Source of the DNA: Micromonospora sp. NBC_01796
GTDB taxonomy: Bacteria; Actinomycetota; Actinomycetes; Mycobacteriales; Micromonosporaceae
DNA length: 64,000 bases
Reading direction: 5' to 3'
Assembly (NCBI RefSeq): GCF_035917455.1
Contig: NZ_CP109078.1
Location: 3,906,001-3,970,000 of the forward strand
Below, piece after piece: positions 35,109 through 42,187 of this stretch (position 1 is its first letter; every line of letters begins with the position of its first letter). The notes under the pieces are model-generated. The model worked only from the letters and a program-made list of their open reading frames with translations. It was not told where the DNA came from and did no database searches. The position numbers and the translations under genes were made by a program.

Positions 35109-36460
35109 ACGGCACCAACAGCTCCACCGGCGACGAGGCGAAGCTCGCCCTGCCCGCGCTGGGCCCGACCCGCAAGCTCAAGGTGCCCACCCAGGCGGAA
35201 CGGACGCTGCCCAACGGGCTGACCGTGATCGCCGTCCGACGGCCCTCGGTGCCCCTGGTCGAGGTACGCCTCTGGGTGCCGTTCGGCCGGGCACCGCTGG
35301 CCCGCGCGGTGCTGCTCTCCCAGACCCTGCTCTCCGGCACCGGCACGATGTCCAACCTGGACATCGCCTCCGAGCTGCAGAAGGTGGGCGGCGGGTTGGC
35401 CGCCGGTGCCGACCCGGACCGGTTGATGATCTCCGGCAACGGGCTGGTCACCGGCCTGGACCGGATTCTGGAACTGCTCGCCGAGGTGCTCACCGACGCG
35501 GCCTACCCGTCCGACGAGGTGGCCAACGAGCGGGACCGGATGATCGACCACATCCAGGTCGCCAAGAGCCAGCCGTCGCACCTGGCCCGGGAGGCGCTGC
35601 TGCACCGGATGTACGGCAAGCACCCGTACGCGGTGCAGACCCCGGAACCGGAGCAGGTACGGGCGGTCCGGCCGGGCCAGTTGCGTACCCTGCACACCGA
35701 TCGGGTGCACCCGAACGGCGCGGTCCTGGTCATCGTCGGTGACGTACGGCCGGAGCGGGCGCTGGACGCCGCCGAGGCCACCCTCGGCCGGTGGAAGGGT
35801 GCGGGGCGGGCGCTCGAACTGCCGCCCGCGCCGGCGCTGACACCGGGGCCGTTGGTGCTGGTGGACCGCCCGGACTCGGTGCAGTCGTCGCTGCGGATGG
35901 CGCTGCCGGCGGTGCCGCGTACGCATCCGGACCATGCCGCGCTGCACCTGGCGAACCTGGTCTTCGGCGGGTACTTCTCGTCCCGTTGGGTGGAGAACAT
36001 CCGCGAGGACAAGGGTTACACGTACGGGCCGCACTCGGTGATCGAGCACGGTGTCGCCGGTTCGGCCCTGATCGTGGCGGCCGACGTGGCGACCGAGGTG
36101 ACCGGTCCGGCCCTGCTGGAGACGATCTACGAGCTGGGCCGGTTGGCCTCGTTGCCGCCGAAGGAGGACGAGCTGGAGCAGGCCCGCCAGTACGCCCTGG
36201 GCACCCTGCAGCTCGGCGTGTCGACGCAGGCCGGACTGGCGGCGGTGGCCAGCGTGTACGCCGGTTACGGGCTGCGGCTGGACTACCTGGCCGAGCACTC
36301 GGCCCGGTTGGCCCGGGTCACCCGGGACGAGGTGGCCGCGGCGGCGGCGAAGTACCTGGCTCCGGCGGGTGCGGTCACCGTCGTACTCGGTGACGCGGCG
36401 CGGATCGCCGGGCCGCTCGCCGCGCTGACCCCGGTAGAGCCGGCGGCCACGGCGTCGTGA
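35105..36460 (+). CDS. M16 peptidase-like protein, non-catalytic partner
   Basis: A 451-aa M16 homologue overlapping the first by 4 bases (GTG 35105). The zinc-motif position reads RAVLLSQTLL instead of HxxEH, so it has no zinc site. It keeps SSRWVENIREDKGYTYG (near residue 291-307), the Arg/Tyr substrate-binding motif missing in the first subunit. Together this is a split-active-site heterodimer like those of bacterial and mitochondrial processing peptidases. nudC overlaps its stop, giving a three-gene operon. Confidence 0.92.
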   Translation: MNGTNSSTGDEAKLALPALGPTRKLKVPTQAERTLPNGLTVIAVRRPSVPLVEVRLWVPFGRAPLARAVLLSQTLLSGTGTMSNLDIASELQKVGGGLAAGADPDRLMISGNGLVTGLDRILELLAEVLTDAAYPSDEVANERDRMIDHIQVAKSQPSHLAREALLHRMYGKHPYAVQTPEPEQVRAVRPGQLRTLHTDRVHPNGAVLVIVGDVRPERALDAAEATLGRWKGAGRALELPPAPALTPGPLVLVDRPDSVQSSLRMALPAVPRTHPDHAALHLANLVFGGYFSSRWVENIREDKGYTYGPHSVIEHGVAGSALIVAADVATEVTGPALLETIYELGRLASLPPKEDELEQARQYALGTLQLGVSTQAGLAAVASVYAGYGLRLDYLAEHSARLARVTRDEVAAAAAKYLAPAGAVTVVLGDAARIAGPLAALTPVEPAATAS

Positions 36461-37407
36461 CCTGGATGGAGATGGCGGACGGGCCACCGTTGGCCCGGAC
36501 CACGCTCGACCGGGCGGCGCACCGGCGGGCCGATGCGGAGTGGTTGGCCGCCGCCTGGGAGCGGGCCCGGATCCTGGTGGTGGACATCGCCGGTGGCGGT
36601 CGGGCGCTCGCCGGCCCGGACACCGACCAACCGACGTTGCTGCTGCTGGCGGCCTCGGACGTGCCGGAGGACGCCCTCGGTCGGCTCTTCCTCGGGGTGG
36701 AGCCGGACGGCACCCCGGTCTTCGCGGTCGACGCGCCGCTGCCGGTGCTGCCGGACACCAGGGCGGTGTCGCTGCGCGACGTGGGGCACCTGCTCAGTGA
36801 CTCCGACGCGGGGCTGTTCACCACGGCGGTGGCGCTGGGGAACTGGCACGCGCGGCACGCGTACTCGTCGACCACGGGGTTGCCGACGGAGGTGATCGAG
36901 GCGGGTTGGTCGCGGGTCGACGACGGCGGCAACCATGTCTGGCCGCGTACCGATCCGGCGATGATCGTGCTGGTGCATGACGGCAAGCCTGGTCCGGAGG
37001 GGCTGTGCCTGCTCGGCAACAACGCGGCCTGGCGTCCGCGCGACGGGGTCCGCCGGTTCTCCTGCCTGGCCGGGTACGTCGAGCCGGGTGAGTCGGCCGA
37101 GGCGGCGGTGCACCGCGAGGTGACCGAGGAGGTCGGCATCGGCCTGGACCACCTCGCGTACGCGGGCAGCCAGGCCTGGCCCTTTCCCGGCTCGCTGATG
37201 CTGGGCTTCCTGGCTCGGGCCGACCCGGCGCAGCCGGTACGGGTCGATCCGACCGAGATCGCCCAGGCCCGCTGGTTCAGCCGTCGGGAGATCACCGACG
37301 TGCTCGCCGGTGCCCGGGTCGACGCGGACGCGGAGCTGCGGGTGGGGCTGCCGCCGCCCTCGTCGATCGCGCTCTACCTGATCCACCGGTGGCTGGACGA
37401 GGCCTGA
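36457..37407 (+). CDS. nudC: NAD(+) diphosphatase, Nudix
   Basis: A 316-aa NudC-type Nudix hydrolase, splitting NAD(H) and removing NAD caps from RNA in known relatives. Nudix box GYVEPGESAEAAVHREVTEEVG (about residues 206-227) and the NudC-specific SQAWPFPGS shortly after. The zinc-ribbon region normally holding four Cys reads YSSTTGLPTEVIEAGWSRV with no Cys. GTG 36457 overlaps the M16 stop (GTGA); ATG 36466 is an alternative. In M. tuberculosis the nudC gene (Rv3199c) also precedes mrx1/uvrD2. Confidence 0.92.
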   Translation: MTWMEMADGPPLARTTLDRAAHRRADAEWLAAAWERARILVVDIAGGGRALAGPDTDQPTLLLLAASDVPEDALGRLFLGVEPDGTPVFAVDAPLPVLPDTRAVSLRDVGHLLSDSDAGLFTTAVALGNWHARHAYSSTTGLPTEVIEAGWSRVDDGGNHVWPRTDPAMIVLVHDGKPGPEGLCLLGNNAAWRPRDGVRRFSCLAGYVEPGESAEAAVHREVTEEVGIGLDHLAYAGSQAWPFPGSLMLGFLARADPAQPVRVDPTEIAQARWFSRREITDVLAGARVDADAELRVGLPPPSSIALYLIHRWLDEA

Positions 37408-37448
37408 ACCGCCGCGTTCCTCTGGGCCCCTGATGCTCCCGCAGGACA

Positions 37449-37494
37449 ATCTTGGCCCGTGACCGTCGTTGCCGCGGCGGTCACGGGCCAAGAT
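37449..37494. terminator. 17-bp perfect hairpin between convergent genes
   Basis: Arms ATCTTGGCCCGTGACCG (37449-37465) and its complement (37478-37494) with a 12-nt loop. Lies between nudC (plus) and the minus-strand gene at 37563; probably bidirectional. Confidence 0.8.
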
Positions 37495-37562
37495 CATGGG
37501 CCGCCGAGGCCGGCTGTGGCGTGGTGCACGGCGGGGGAGCCGGGCCGGCGTACGGCGGTCGT

Positions 37563-37868
37563 CTATCGGGTGGTGCGTGGTGGCGGGCCGGTTGTCCCCG
37601 GCTGTTCCCGCCACTCGGCGTGGGGTTTCAGTTCGGGCTCGCGCAGCGGCACCACCTTGACCCGCTGCCGGCCGGAGCGTACGGCCCCGACGGTGGACAG
37701 CGCGCGGGCCAGGATCAGGGCGGCGTCGCGATCGTCCGCGCGGACGATCTGACGGCGGTTCTCGGGCGCGGTCTGCTCGTCGCGCAGCCGGCCACCGCCG
37801 GCCCAGATCGAGGCCAGGTCGTCGTCGGCCGCGGTACGGATGTCGGTGCGAACGATCAGAAACCGCAT
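37563..37868 (-). CDS. Hypothetical 101-aa protein, unrecognised
   Basis: Soluble 101-aa protein beginning MRFLIVRTDIRTAADDDL, mixed charge, with a Pro-rich tail (EWREQPGTTGPPPRTTR). ATG 37868 with GGAG 8 bases upstream on the minus strand. No family recognised and no motif suggests an enzyme. Its promoter region contains a 40-bp nested palindrome (37915-37954). The frame is open further upstream, but a longer form would place the start inside that dyad. Confidence 0.55.
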   Translation of the reverse strand: MRFLIVRTDIRTAADDDLASIWAGGGRLRDEQTAPENRRQIVRADDRDAALILARALSTVGAVRSGRQRVKVVPLREPELKPHAEWREQPGTTGPPPRTTR

Positions 37869-37914
37869 GGGCGTCTCCGGATGAACCGTGACGGATGATG
37901 ATCGTGTAACTACT

Positions 37915-37954
37915 GAGTGGAGTTGCTCCGTGGAACTTCCACGTAGTTCCACTC
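37915..37954. promoter_or_regulatory. 40-bp nested palindrome before the 101-aa gene
   Basis: Outer repeat GAGTGGA (37915-37921) / TCCACTC (37948-37954), inner repeat GTGGAA (37930-37935) / TTCCAC (37937-37942), and an overlapping GTGGAAC/GTTCCAC pair (37930-37936 / 37946-37952). It lies 47-86 bp upstream of the minus-strand start, as expected for an operator. The nearby XRE regulator is a candidate binder. Confidence 0.5.
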
Positions 37955-38242
37955 GTCATGTTACGCACCGGAGCGTCGCCGGCAAGTGATACGCGCTGAT
38001 TGGTTTTGCGGGTCAGCCATTCGGGTGATGCCTGCTCAGTGGTGGTGTCACAGTGGATCAGCAACCGACCGGGCGCCCCGGAGGAGCGCCGGGGAGCCGG
38101 ATCCGTTGCGGCGAAAGGTGACTGAGCGCTTCGGACGGTTCCACAGAGGCCGATGACCGCTCCGTCACCACCGGCCCGCGAGCGGAGACGTTCCGGGGCC
38201 GCCGGTTCGTCGGGGGGCGGCCCGGTTTCGTGATCGGACACG

Positions 38243-38289
38243 TCGAGGGCTGCCGGCTCGCGCGGTCACACGCGGCAGGCAGCCCTCGA
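38243..38289 (-). terminator. 12-bp hairpin after the DUF397 gene
   Basis: TCGAGGGCTGCC (38243-38254) and GGCAGCCCTCGA (38278-38289) are exact complements with a 23-nt loop, placed right after the DUF397 stop on the minus strand. Confidence 0.7.
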
Positions 38290-38299
38290 TGACGGGACG

Positions 38300-38545
38300 T
38301 CAGTTCAGGTCGAACTCGCCGTCCTTGGCGCCGGCGATGAAGTCCAACCAACCGGTACGGGCGAATACCAGCACCGGCCCGCCGCGGTCCTTGCTGTCGC
38401 GCAGTGCCACCGGTGCCCGATCGTCGCCGAGCGGCGCGACCTCCACGCAGTTGGACGTCTGGCTGCGCGAACTGGTCCGCCAGGCGGCGCCGGCCAGGTG
38501 CTCGCCGAGCGGGTCCGGCACCGGGGACGAACAGGCAGTGTTCAT
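38300..38545 (-). CDS. DUF397 domain protein
   Basis: An 81-aa DUF397 protein: AWRTSSRSQTSNCVEVAPL (signature, with the key Cys), then VALRDSKDRGGPVLVF and WLDFIAGAKDGEFD at the C-terminus. In actinomycetes DUF397 proteins sit next to XRE regulators of the WhiJ/BldB type and modulate them. ATG 38545 with GGAG upstream. It lies 70 bp downstream of the XRE gene in the same direction, so they are probably an operon. Confidence 0.93.
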   Translation of the reverse strand: MNTACSSPVPDPLGEHLAGAAWRTSSRSQTSNCVEVAPLGDDRAPVALRDSKDRGGPVLVFARTGWLDFIAGAKDGEFDLN

Positions 38546-38615
38546 GGTCAGCTCCTACCTGACTGGTGCATCGTGACGGGTGGCCGTCCCTCCAACGGCG
38601 TCCGGCCGCGACGAG

Positions 38616-39728
38616 TCACTGGTCGGTCAGGCGTTCGGTCCGCCGACGCTGGATCGGCGGTGTCGTCGAGCCGCGACCCAACGAACTCCGGCCCGGCTCG
38701 CTGGAGACCCGTCCGGCCGCGTCGGCCAGCCACGTCAGGGTGTCCTCGGCGGTCAGCGCGGCGGACTGGAGCCAGTCGAAGACCACGGTGTACCGGTCGA
38801 GTTCGTCGCGATCGGTGAGCACCTGATTGGTGAGGTGTCCCTCGATCGCCAGCGTCTCCGGATCCTGAGGGTCGGCGAACCGGTAGAGCGAGAAGCCGGT
38901 GTGCGGCAGGTACCAGTTGGCGATCCGCGCCTGGCTCGGCAGCACCTGCAACGTCACGTTCGGCAACGCGGCGAGCTTGCAGAGCTGGTTGAGCTGCCCG
39001 CGTACGACCTCCGGTGAGCCGGCCCGGCGGCTGAGCGACGCCTCCTCGATCACGGCGGAGTAGCGCGGCGGGTGGGTCTCGTGGATCAGCCGGGCCTGCC
39101 GGGCCATCCGGGCCTCGACCTCGGTTTCCGGATCCTCCACGTCCGACTTCTCCGCGTCGGTCGAGTGGTTGCCGAGCGGGCGGAAGGAGATGATCCGGGT
39201 CCGGGCGTACTCCCTGGTCTGGAGCAGGCCGGGCACGACGACCGGGCTGTACTCGCGGATGTCGGCGCAGCCGGCCTCGAATTCCGCGAAGCTGCGCTGC
39301 CGTGGCGTCATCACCGGGTACGAGCGCAGCCAGCTCCGTACGTCCCCGGCTTCCCGGGTGATGTTGGCGAGATCCTCGCGGAGTGGCCCGGTGACCCCGT
39401 ATAGCTCCAGCAGGACCATGACGTCCTGTGGATCGGGTCGGCTTCGACCATTCTCCAGTCGGGACAGTTTCGATGCCGATGCCCAGCCGATCTGCTCGAT
39501 CACCTGGTCGCCGGTGAGCCGGGCCGACTCGCGCAGGCGACGCAACTCGGCACCGAGCCGGCGACGACGCATCAGCGGGCTGGGCACGGCCGACTTGGAG
39601 TCGGCCGAGTTGGACTGAGCTGGAGGCAACTGGTCCTCGCTCTCGATCGTTTCGAGCCCGGCGGACGCCGGACATCGTGTGTCGAGCCCGGTTGTGCCGG
39701 GCGATGACCGCTTCAGACTGCCCCCCAC
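38616..39728 (-). CDS. XRE-family HTH regulator with DUF5753 domain
   Basis: A 370-aa helix-turn-helix regulator. Head: LGAELRRLRESARLTGDQVIEQIGWASASKLSRLENG (XRE HTH), followed by a DUF5753 ligand-like domain (VVVPGLLQTREYARTRI, then NWYLPHTGFSLYRFADP). This is the WhiJ-type paralogue paired with DUF397 in Streptomyces development. A GTG at 39728 starts the long version; an ATG at residue 53 (39572) just before the HTH is also possible. Its direct DNA target is unknown; the nested palindrome at 37915-37954 is worth testing. Confidence 0.85.
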   Translation of the reverse strand: MGGSLKRSSPGTTGLDTRCPASAGLETIESEDQLPPAQSNSADSKSAVPSPLMRRRRLGAELRRLRESARLTGDQVIEQIGWASASKLSRLENGRSRPDPQDVMVLLELYGVTGPLREDLANITREAGDVRSWLRSYPVMTPRQRSFAEFEAGCADIREYSPVVVPGLLQTREYARTRIISFRPLGNHSTDAEKSDVEDPETEVEARMARQARLIHETHPPRYSAVIEEASLSRRAGSPEVVRGQLNQLCKLAALPNVTLQVLPSQARIANWYLPHTGFSLYRFADPQDPETLAIEGHLTNQVLTDRDELDRYTVVFDWLQSAALTAEDTLTWLADAAGRVSSEPGRSSLGRGSTTPPIQRRRTERLTDQ

Positions 39729-39794
39729 GGTCAGTATGCCGGCCGTCGCACTCCGGTGCGGAATTGGGGTCCCGGCGTGTCCAAGAAAGGATCT

Positions 39795-39825
39795 CTTTCC
39801 AAAGAAAGCTTTCGAAAGCTACGCT
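39795..39825 (+). promoter_or_regulatory. Twin CTTTCnAAAG operators overlapping a leaderless promoter
   Basis: Two near-copies of a CTTTC-AAAG box (39795-39804 imperfect and 39809-39818 perfect) 14 bp apart. The second sits in a perfect 14-bp palindrome AGCTTTCGAAAGCT (39807-39820). The -10 TACGCT (39820-39825) overlaps the palindrome and precedes the ArsR-type gene by 7 bases. A bound repressor would block the promoter, fitting autoregulation. Confidence 0.65.
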
Positions 39826-39832
39826 TCCGGCC

Positions 39833-40486
39833 ATGCCGCAACCGGCCGTCCGGGACATCCGGGATCCACGGATGCTGCGTGCCATGGCCCACCCGCTGCG
39901 GTTGCGCATCCTCGACGTGGTCGCGCTCTCCGGTCCGGCCACCGCGACGGAGATCTCCGAACAGGTCGGCGAGAGCCCCGCGAACTGCTCCTGGCATCTG
40001 CGTCAGTTGGCCCGTTACGGCTTCGTCGAGGAGGCCGGCGGCGGCACCGGACGGCAACGTCCCTGGCGGATCGTGCTCCAGCCGTACCGCTGGGGACCGG
40101 GCGACCCGTCCCGTACGGACGATGTCGAGCCCGCGTACGCGGATCCGGAGCCGGACCACGTCGACGCCGATCCGGGGTCACGGGCCGGCACCGCCGCCCA
40201 TCAGGTGCTGCTCGACCTCGAATACCGGGCGCTGCGCGAGTGGCTGGGCGGTCGGCACGAGGAGACGCCACAGTGGCGCGAGGCGGGTTTCCTCACCCAG
40301 TCGATGGGCTGGTGCACGCCGGCGCAGCTCACCGAGATCGGCGAGGCCATCACCGAGCTGCTCTCCCGCCGGCTGCCGAGCCTGACGGACCCCGAAGCCC
40401 GACCACCCGGTTCGCGACCGGTCCGGTTCATCGCCTGGGGCGTGCCGGCTCGGCCGCCCGAGCCGATTGACGCGGACGACGGCTAG
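39833..40486 (+). CDS. ArsR-type winged-helix repressor
   Basis: A 217-aa winged-helix regulator: PRMLRAMAHPLRLRILDVV and GPATATEISEQVGESPANCSWHLRQLARYGFVEEA match an ArsR/HTH_20 N-terminus. The C-terminal half (EYRALREWLGGRHEE) may bind a ligand, with no metal-binding Cys pair visible. ATG 39833 follows TACGCT (39820-39825) by 7 bases (leaderless), and the operator-like palindrome overlaps this promoter. An MFS transporter gene follows 32 bp downstream, so it likely controls that exporter. Confidence 0.87.
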   Translation: MPQPAVRDIRDPRMLRAMAHPLRLRILDVVALSGPATATEISEQVGESPANCSWHLRQLARYGFVEEAGGGTGRQRPWRIVLQPYRWGPGDPSRTDDVEPAYADPEPDHVDADPGSRAGTAAHQVLLDLEYRALREWLGGRHEETPQWREAGFLTQSMGWCTPAQLTEIGEAITELLSRRLPSLTDPEARPPGSRPVRFIAWGVPARPPEPIDADDG

Positions 40487-40518
40487 GGCCGCTGCCGCGC
40501 ACGAAGGGACCCCTCGCC

Positions 40519-41790
40519 ATGCGTGCCATCCTCCGCCGCCCCGACTTCCGCCTCCTCTTCGGAGGGCTCGTCGCCAGCATGGTCGCCGAGTCGATCCTGC
40601 TCCTGGCTCTCGCCATCTGGGTCAAGGACCTGACCGGTTCCGACGGGATGGCCGGGGCGACCATCTTCGCGATCGTCGCGCCGATGGGGCTCGCGCCGCT
40701 GGTCGGTTGGATGGTGGACCGGTTCCGCCGACGGGTGTTCTTCATCGCCGTCAACCTGGGCACCGCGGCGCTGCTCACCCCGCTCTACGCGGTCCGGGAC
40801 CGGGACGACGTGTGGATCATCTACGGGGTGAGCGCCCTCTACGGGCTCTCCTACGTCGCGCTCAGTGCGACCCTGATCGGCTTGATCAAGGAGATCGTCC
40901 CGGGTGACCTGCTGGCCGAGGCGAACGGTGCGCTCCAGACGGTCAAACAGGGACTGCGGCTGGTCGGCCCGCTGGCCGGAGCGGCCCTCTACGCGGGCGT
41001 CGGCGGCTGGGCCCTGGCCACGCTCGGCGGGCTGGGTTTCCTCACCGCGGCCGCCGCGGTCAGCCGGATGCGGGTACGCGAGGACGCACCCGCCCCGCGG
41101 CAGCCGGGGTGGCTGGCCGAGATCGGAGCCGGCGTACGGCACATGTTCGACGACCTGGCGCTGCGGCGGGGGGTGTCCGGGACCGCGATGACCATGCTGG
41201 TGCTGGGCTTCAGCGAGTCGCTGATCTTCGCCTACGTCGATCGGGGGCTCGGCCAACCGCCGGCCTTCGTCGGCGTACTGCTCACCGTGCAGGGGATCGG
41301 TGGGCTGCTCGGCGGCCTGTCGTCGGCGACGATCGTCGGCCGGCTGGGCGAGGTCGGTGCGCTGGCCACCGGGGTGGCGATCTTCGCGCCGGCGGTGCTC
41401 GCCCTGGTCCAGCCGAATCTCCTGCTCGGGTTCGTGGCGATGGTGATGGCCGGCTTCGCCCTGCCGCTGGTGATCGTCTCGCTCAACACGCTGACCCAGC
41501 GACGTACGCCGGTGCCGCTGGTCGGCCGGGTCGCGGCGGCGTCAGAGGCGCTGATCAGCGGCCCGCAGTCGCTGTCCATCGGGCTCGGTGCGGTCCTGGT
41601 CGGGGTGGTCGACTACCGCCTGCTCTTCGCCCTGATGGCGGTCGCCATGCTCGCCGTGGCCCGCTTCCTCTGGCTGGGCCGCCACCTCTCACCCCCCACC
41701 CCGCTCCCGCCCCCGCCCCCTCTCCCTCTCCCGCCGATCCCCACCTACCCACCCAACCCGGACCCCACCCCCGCTGTCACGCCTCGTTGA
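40519..41790 (+). CDS. MFS transporter (drug-efflux-like)
   Basis: A 423-aa polytopic membrane protein with about 12 hydrophobic helices. Starts MRAILRRPDFRLLFGGLVASM (typical MFS N-terminus), contains the loop WMVDRFRRRVFF (MFS motif A-like) and ends in a long Pro-rich cytoplasmic tail (PPTPLPPPPPLPLPPIP). Likely an exporter regulated by the ArsR gene just upstream. The stop codon TGA at 41788-41790 lies inside the left arm of the 25-bp inverted repeat. Confidence 0.9.
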   Translation: MRAILRRPDFRLLFGGLVASMVAESILLLALAIWVKDLTGSDGMAGATIFAIVAPMGLAPLVGWMVDRFRRRVFFIAVNLGTAALLTPLYAVRDRDDVWIIYGVSALYGLSYVALSATLIGLIKEIVPGDLLAEANGALQTVKQGLRLVGPLAGAALYAGVGGWALATLGGLGFLTAAAAVSRMRVREDAPAPRQPGWLAEIGAGVRHMFDDLALRRGVSGTAMTMLVLGFSESLIFAYVDRGLGQPPAFVGVLLTVQGIGGLLGGLSSATIVGRLGEVGALATGVAIFAPAVLALVQPNLLLGFVAMVMAGFALPLVIVSLNTLTQRRTPVPLVGRVAAASEALISGPQSLSIGLGAVLVGVVDYRLLFALMAVAMLAVARFLWLGRHLSPPTPLPPPPPLPLPPIPTYPPNPDPTPAVTPR

Positions 41791-41850
41791 TCATGAAGTT
41801 AGCGACCTGCTGTTCGGCGTGTCGCGTCGCTAACTTCATGATCAACGAGG
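41782..41850. repeat. Perfect 25-bp inverted repeat with 19-nt loop
   Basis: Arms 41782-41806 and 41826-41850 are exact complements around core TGATCATGAAGTTAGCGAC. It sits between the convergent MFS (stop codon inside the left arm) and mycoredoxin genes. As RNA it forms a long hairpin, so it may act as a bidirectional terminator, but its length and the degenerate relative at 12231-12252 suggest a dispersed intergenic repeat family. Confidence 0.8.
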
Positions 41851-41865
41851 TGGTGGGGGTGGGGG

Positions 41866-42111
41866 TTAGGCGGTGGTGGGGGTGGAGAGGTGGGTTTTGA
41901 CCTGGGTTATGGAGGGGTTGGTCAGGGCGGTGCCGTCGGGGAAGAGGATGGTGGGGACGGTGGCGTTGCCGCTGTTGACGCTCATCACGTACTCGGCCGC
42001 CTTCGGGTCCTGCTCGATGTCGACCACCTGGTAGGCGATCCCCTCCCGATCGAACTGGGACTTGAGCCGGTGGCAGTAGCCGCACCAGGACGTCGAGTAC
42101 ATGGTCAGCAT
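41866..42111 (-). CDS. mrx1: Mycoredoxin (Mrx1, CGYC glutaredoxin-like)
   Basis: An 81-aa thioredoxin-fold oxidoreductase with redox motif WCGYC (residues 10-14) and the cis-Pro region NATVPTILFPDGTAL. Reduces mycothiol-mixed disulfides in actinomycetes. ATG 42111. Divergent from uvrD2, and the pair is adjacent in M. tuberculosis too (Rv3198A and Rv3198c). Convergent with the MFS gene across the 25-bp inverted repeat. Confidence 0.94.
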   Translation of the reverse strand: MLTMYSTSWCGYCHRLKSQFDREGIAYQVVDIEQDPKAAEYVMSVNSGNATVPTILFPDGTALTNPSITQVKTHLSTPTTA

Positions 42112-42187
42112 GATCAGGTCCTCCAGTAGTCGTCGATCGACAGGCTAATCGCTGCAACGCCGAAGCCGACTGCGATGATTCCTAGCT

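Larger units (their letters stand above)
37869..38299. other. Gene-poor 430-bp stretch
   Basis: No convincing gene. It holds the nested dyad at 37915-37954 next to the 101-aa gene and the terminator hairpin of the DUF397 gene at 38243-38289. Several open frames here have no RBS or recognisable product. Confidence 0.6.
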
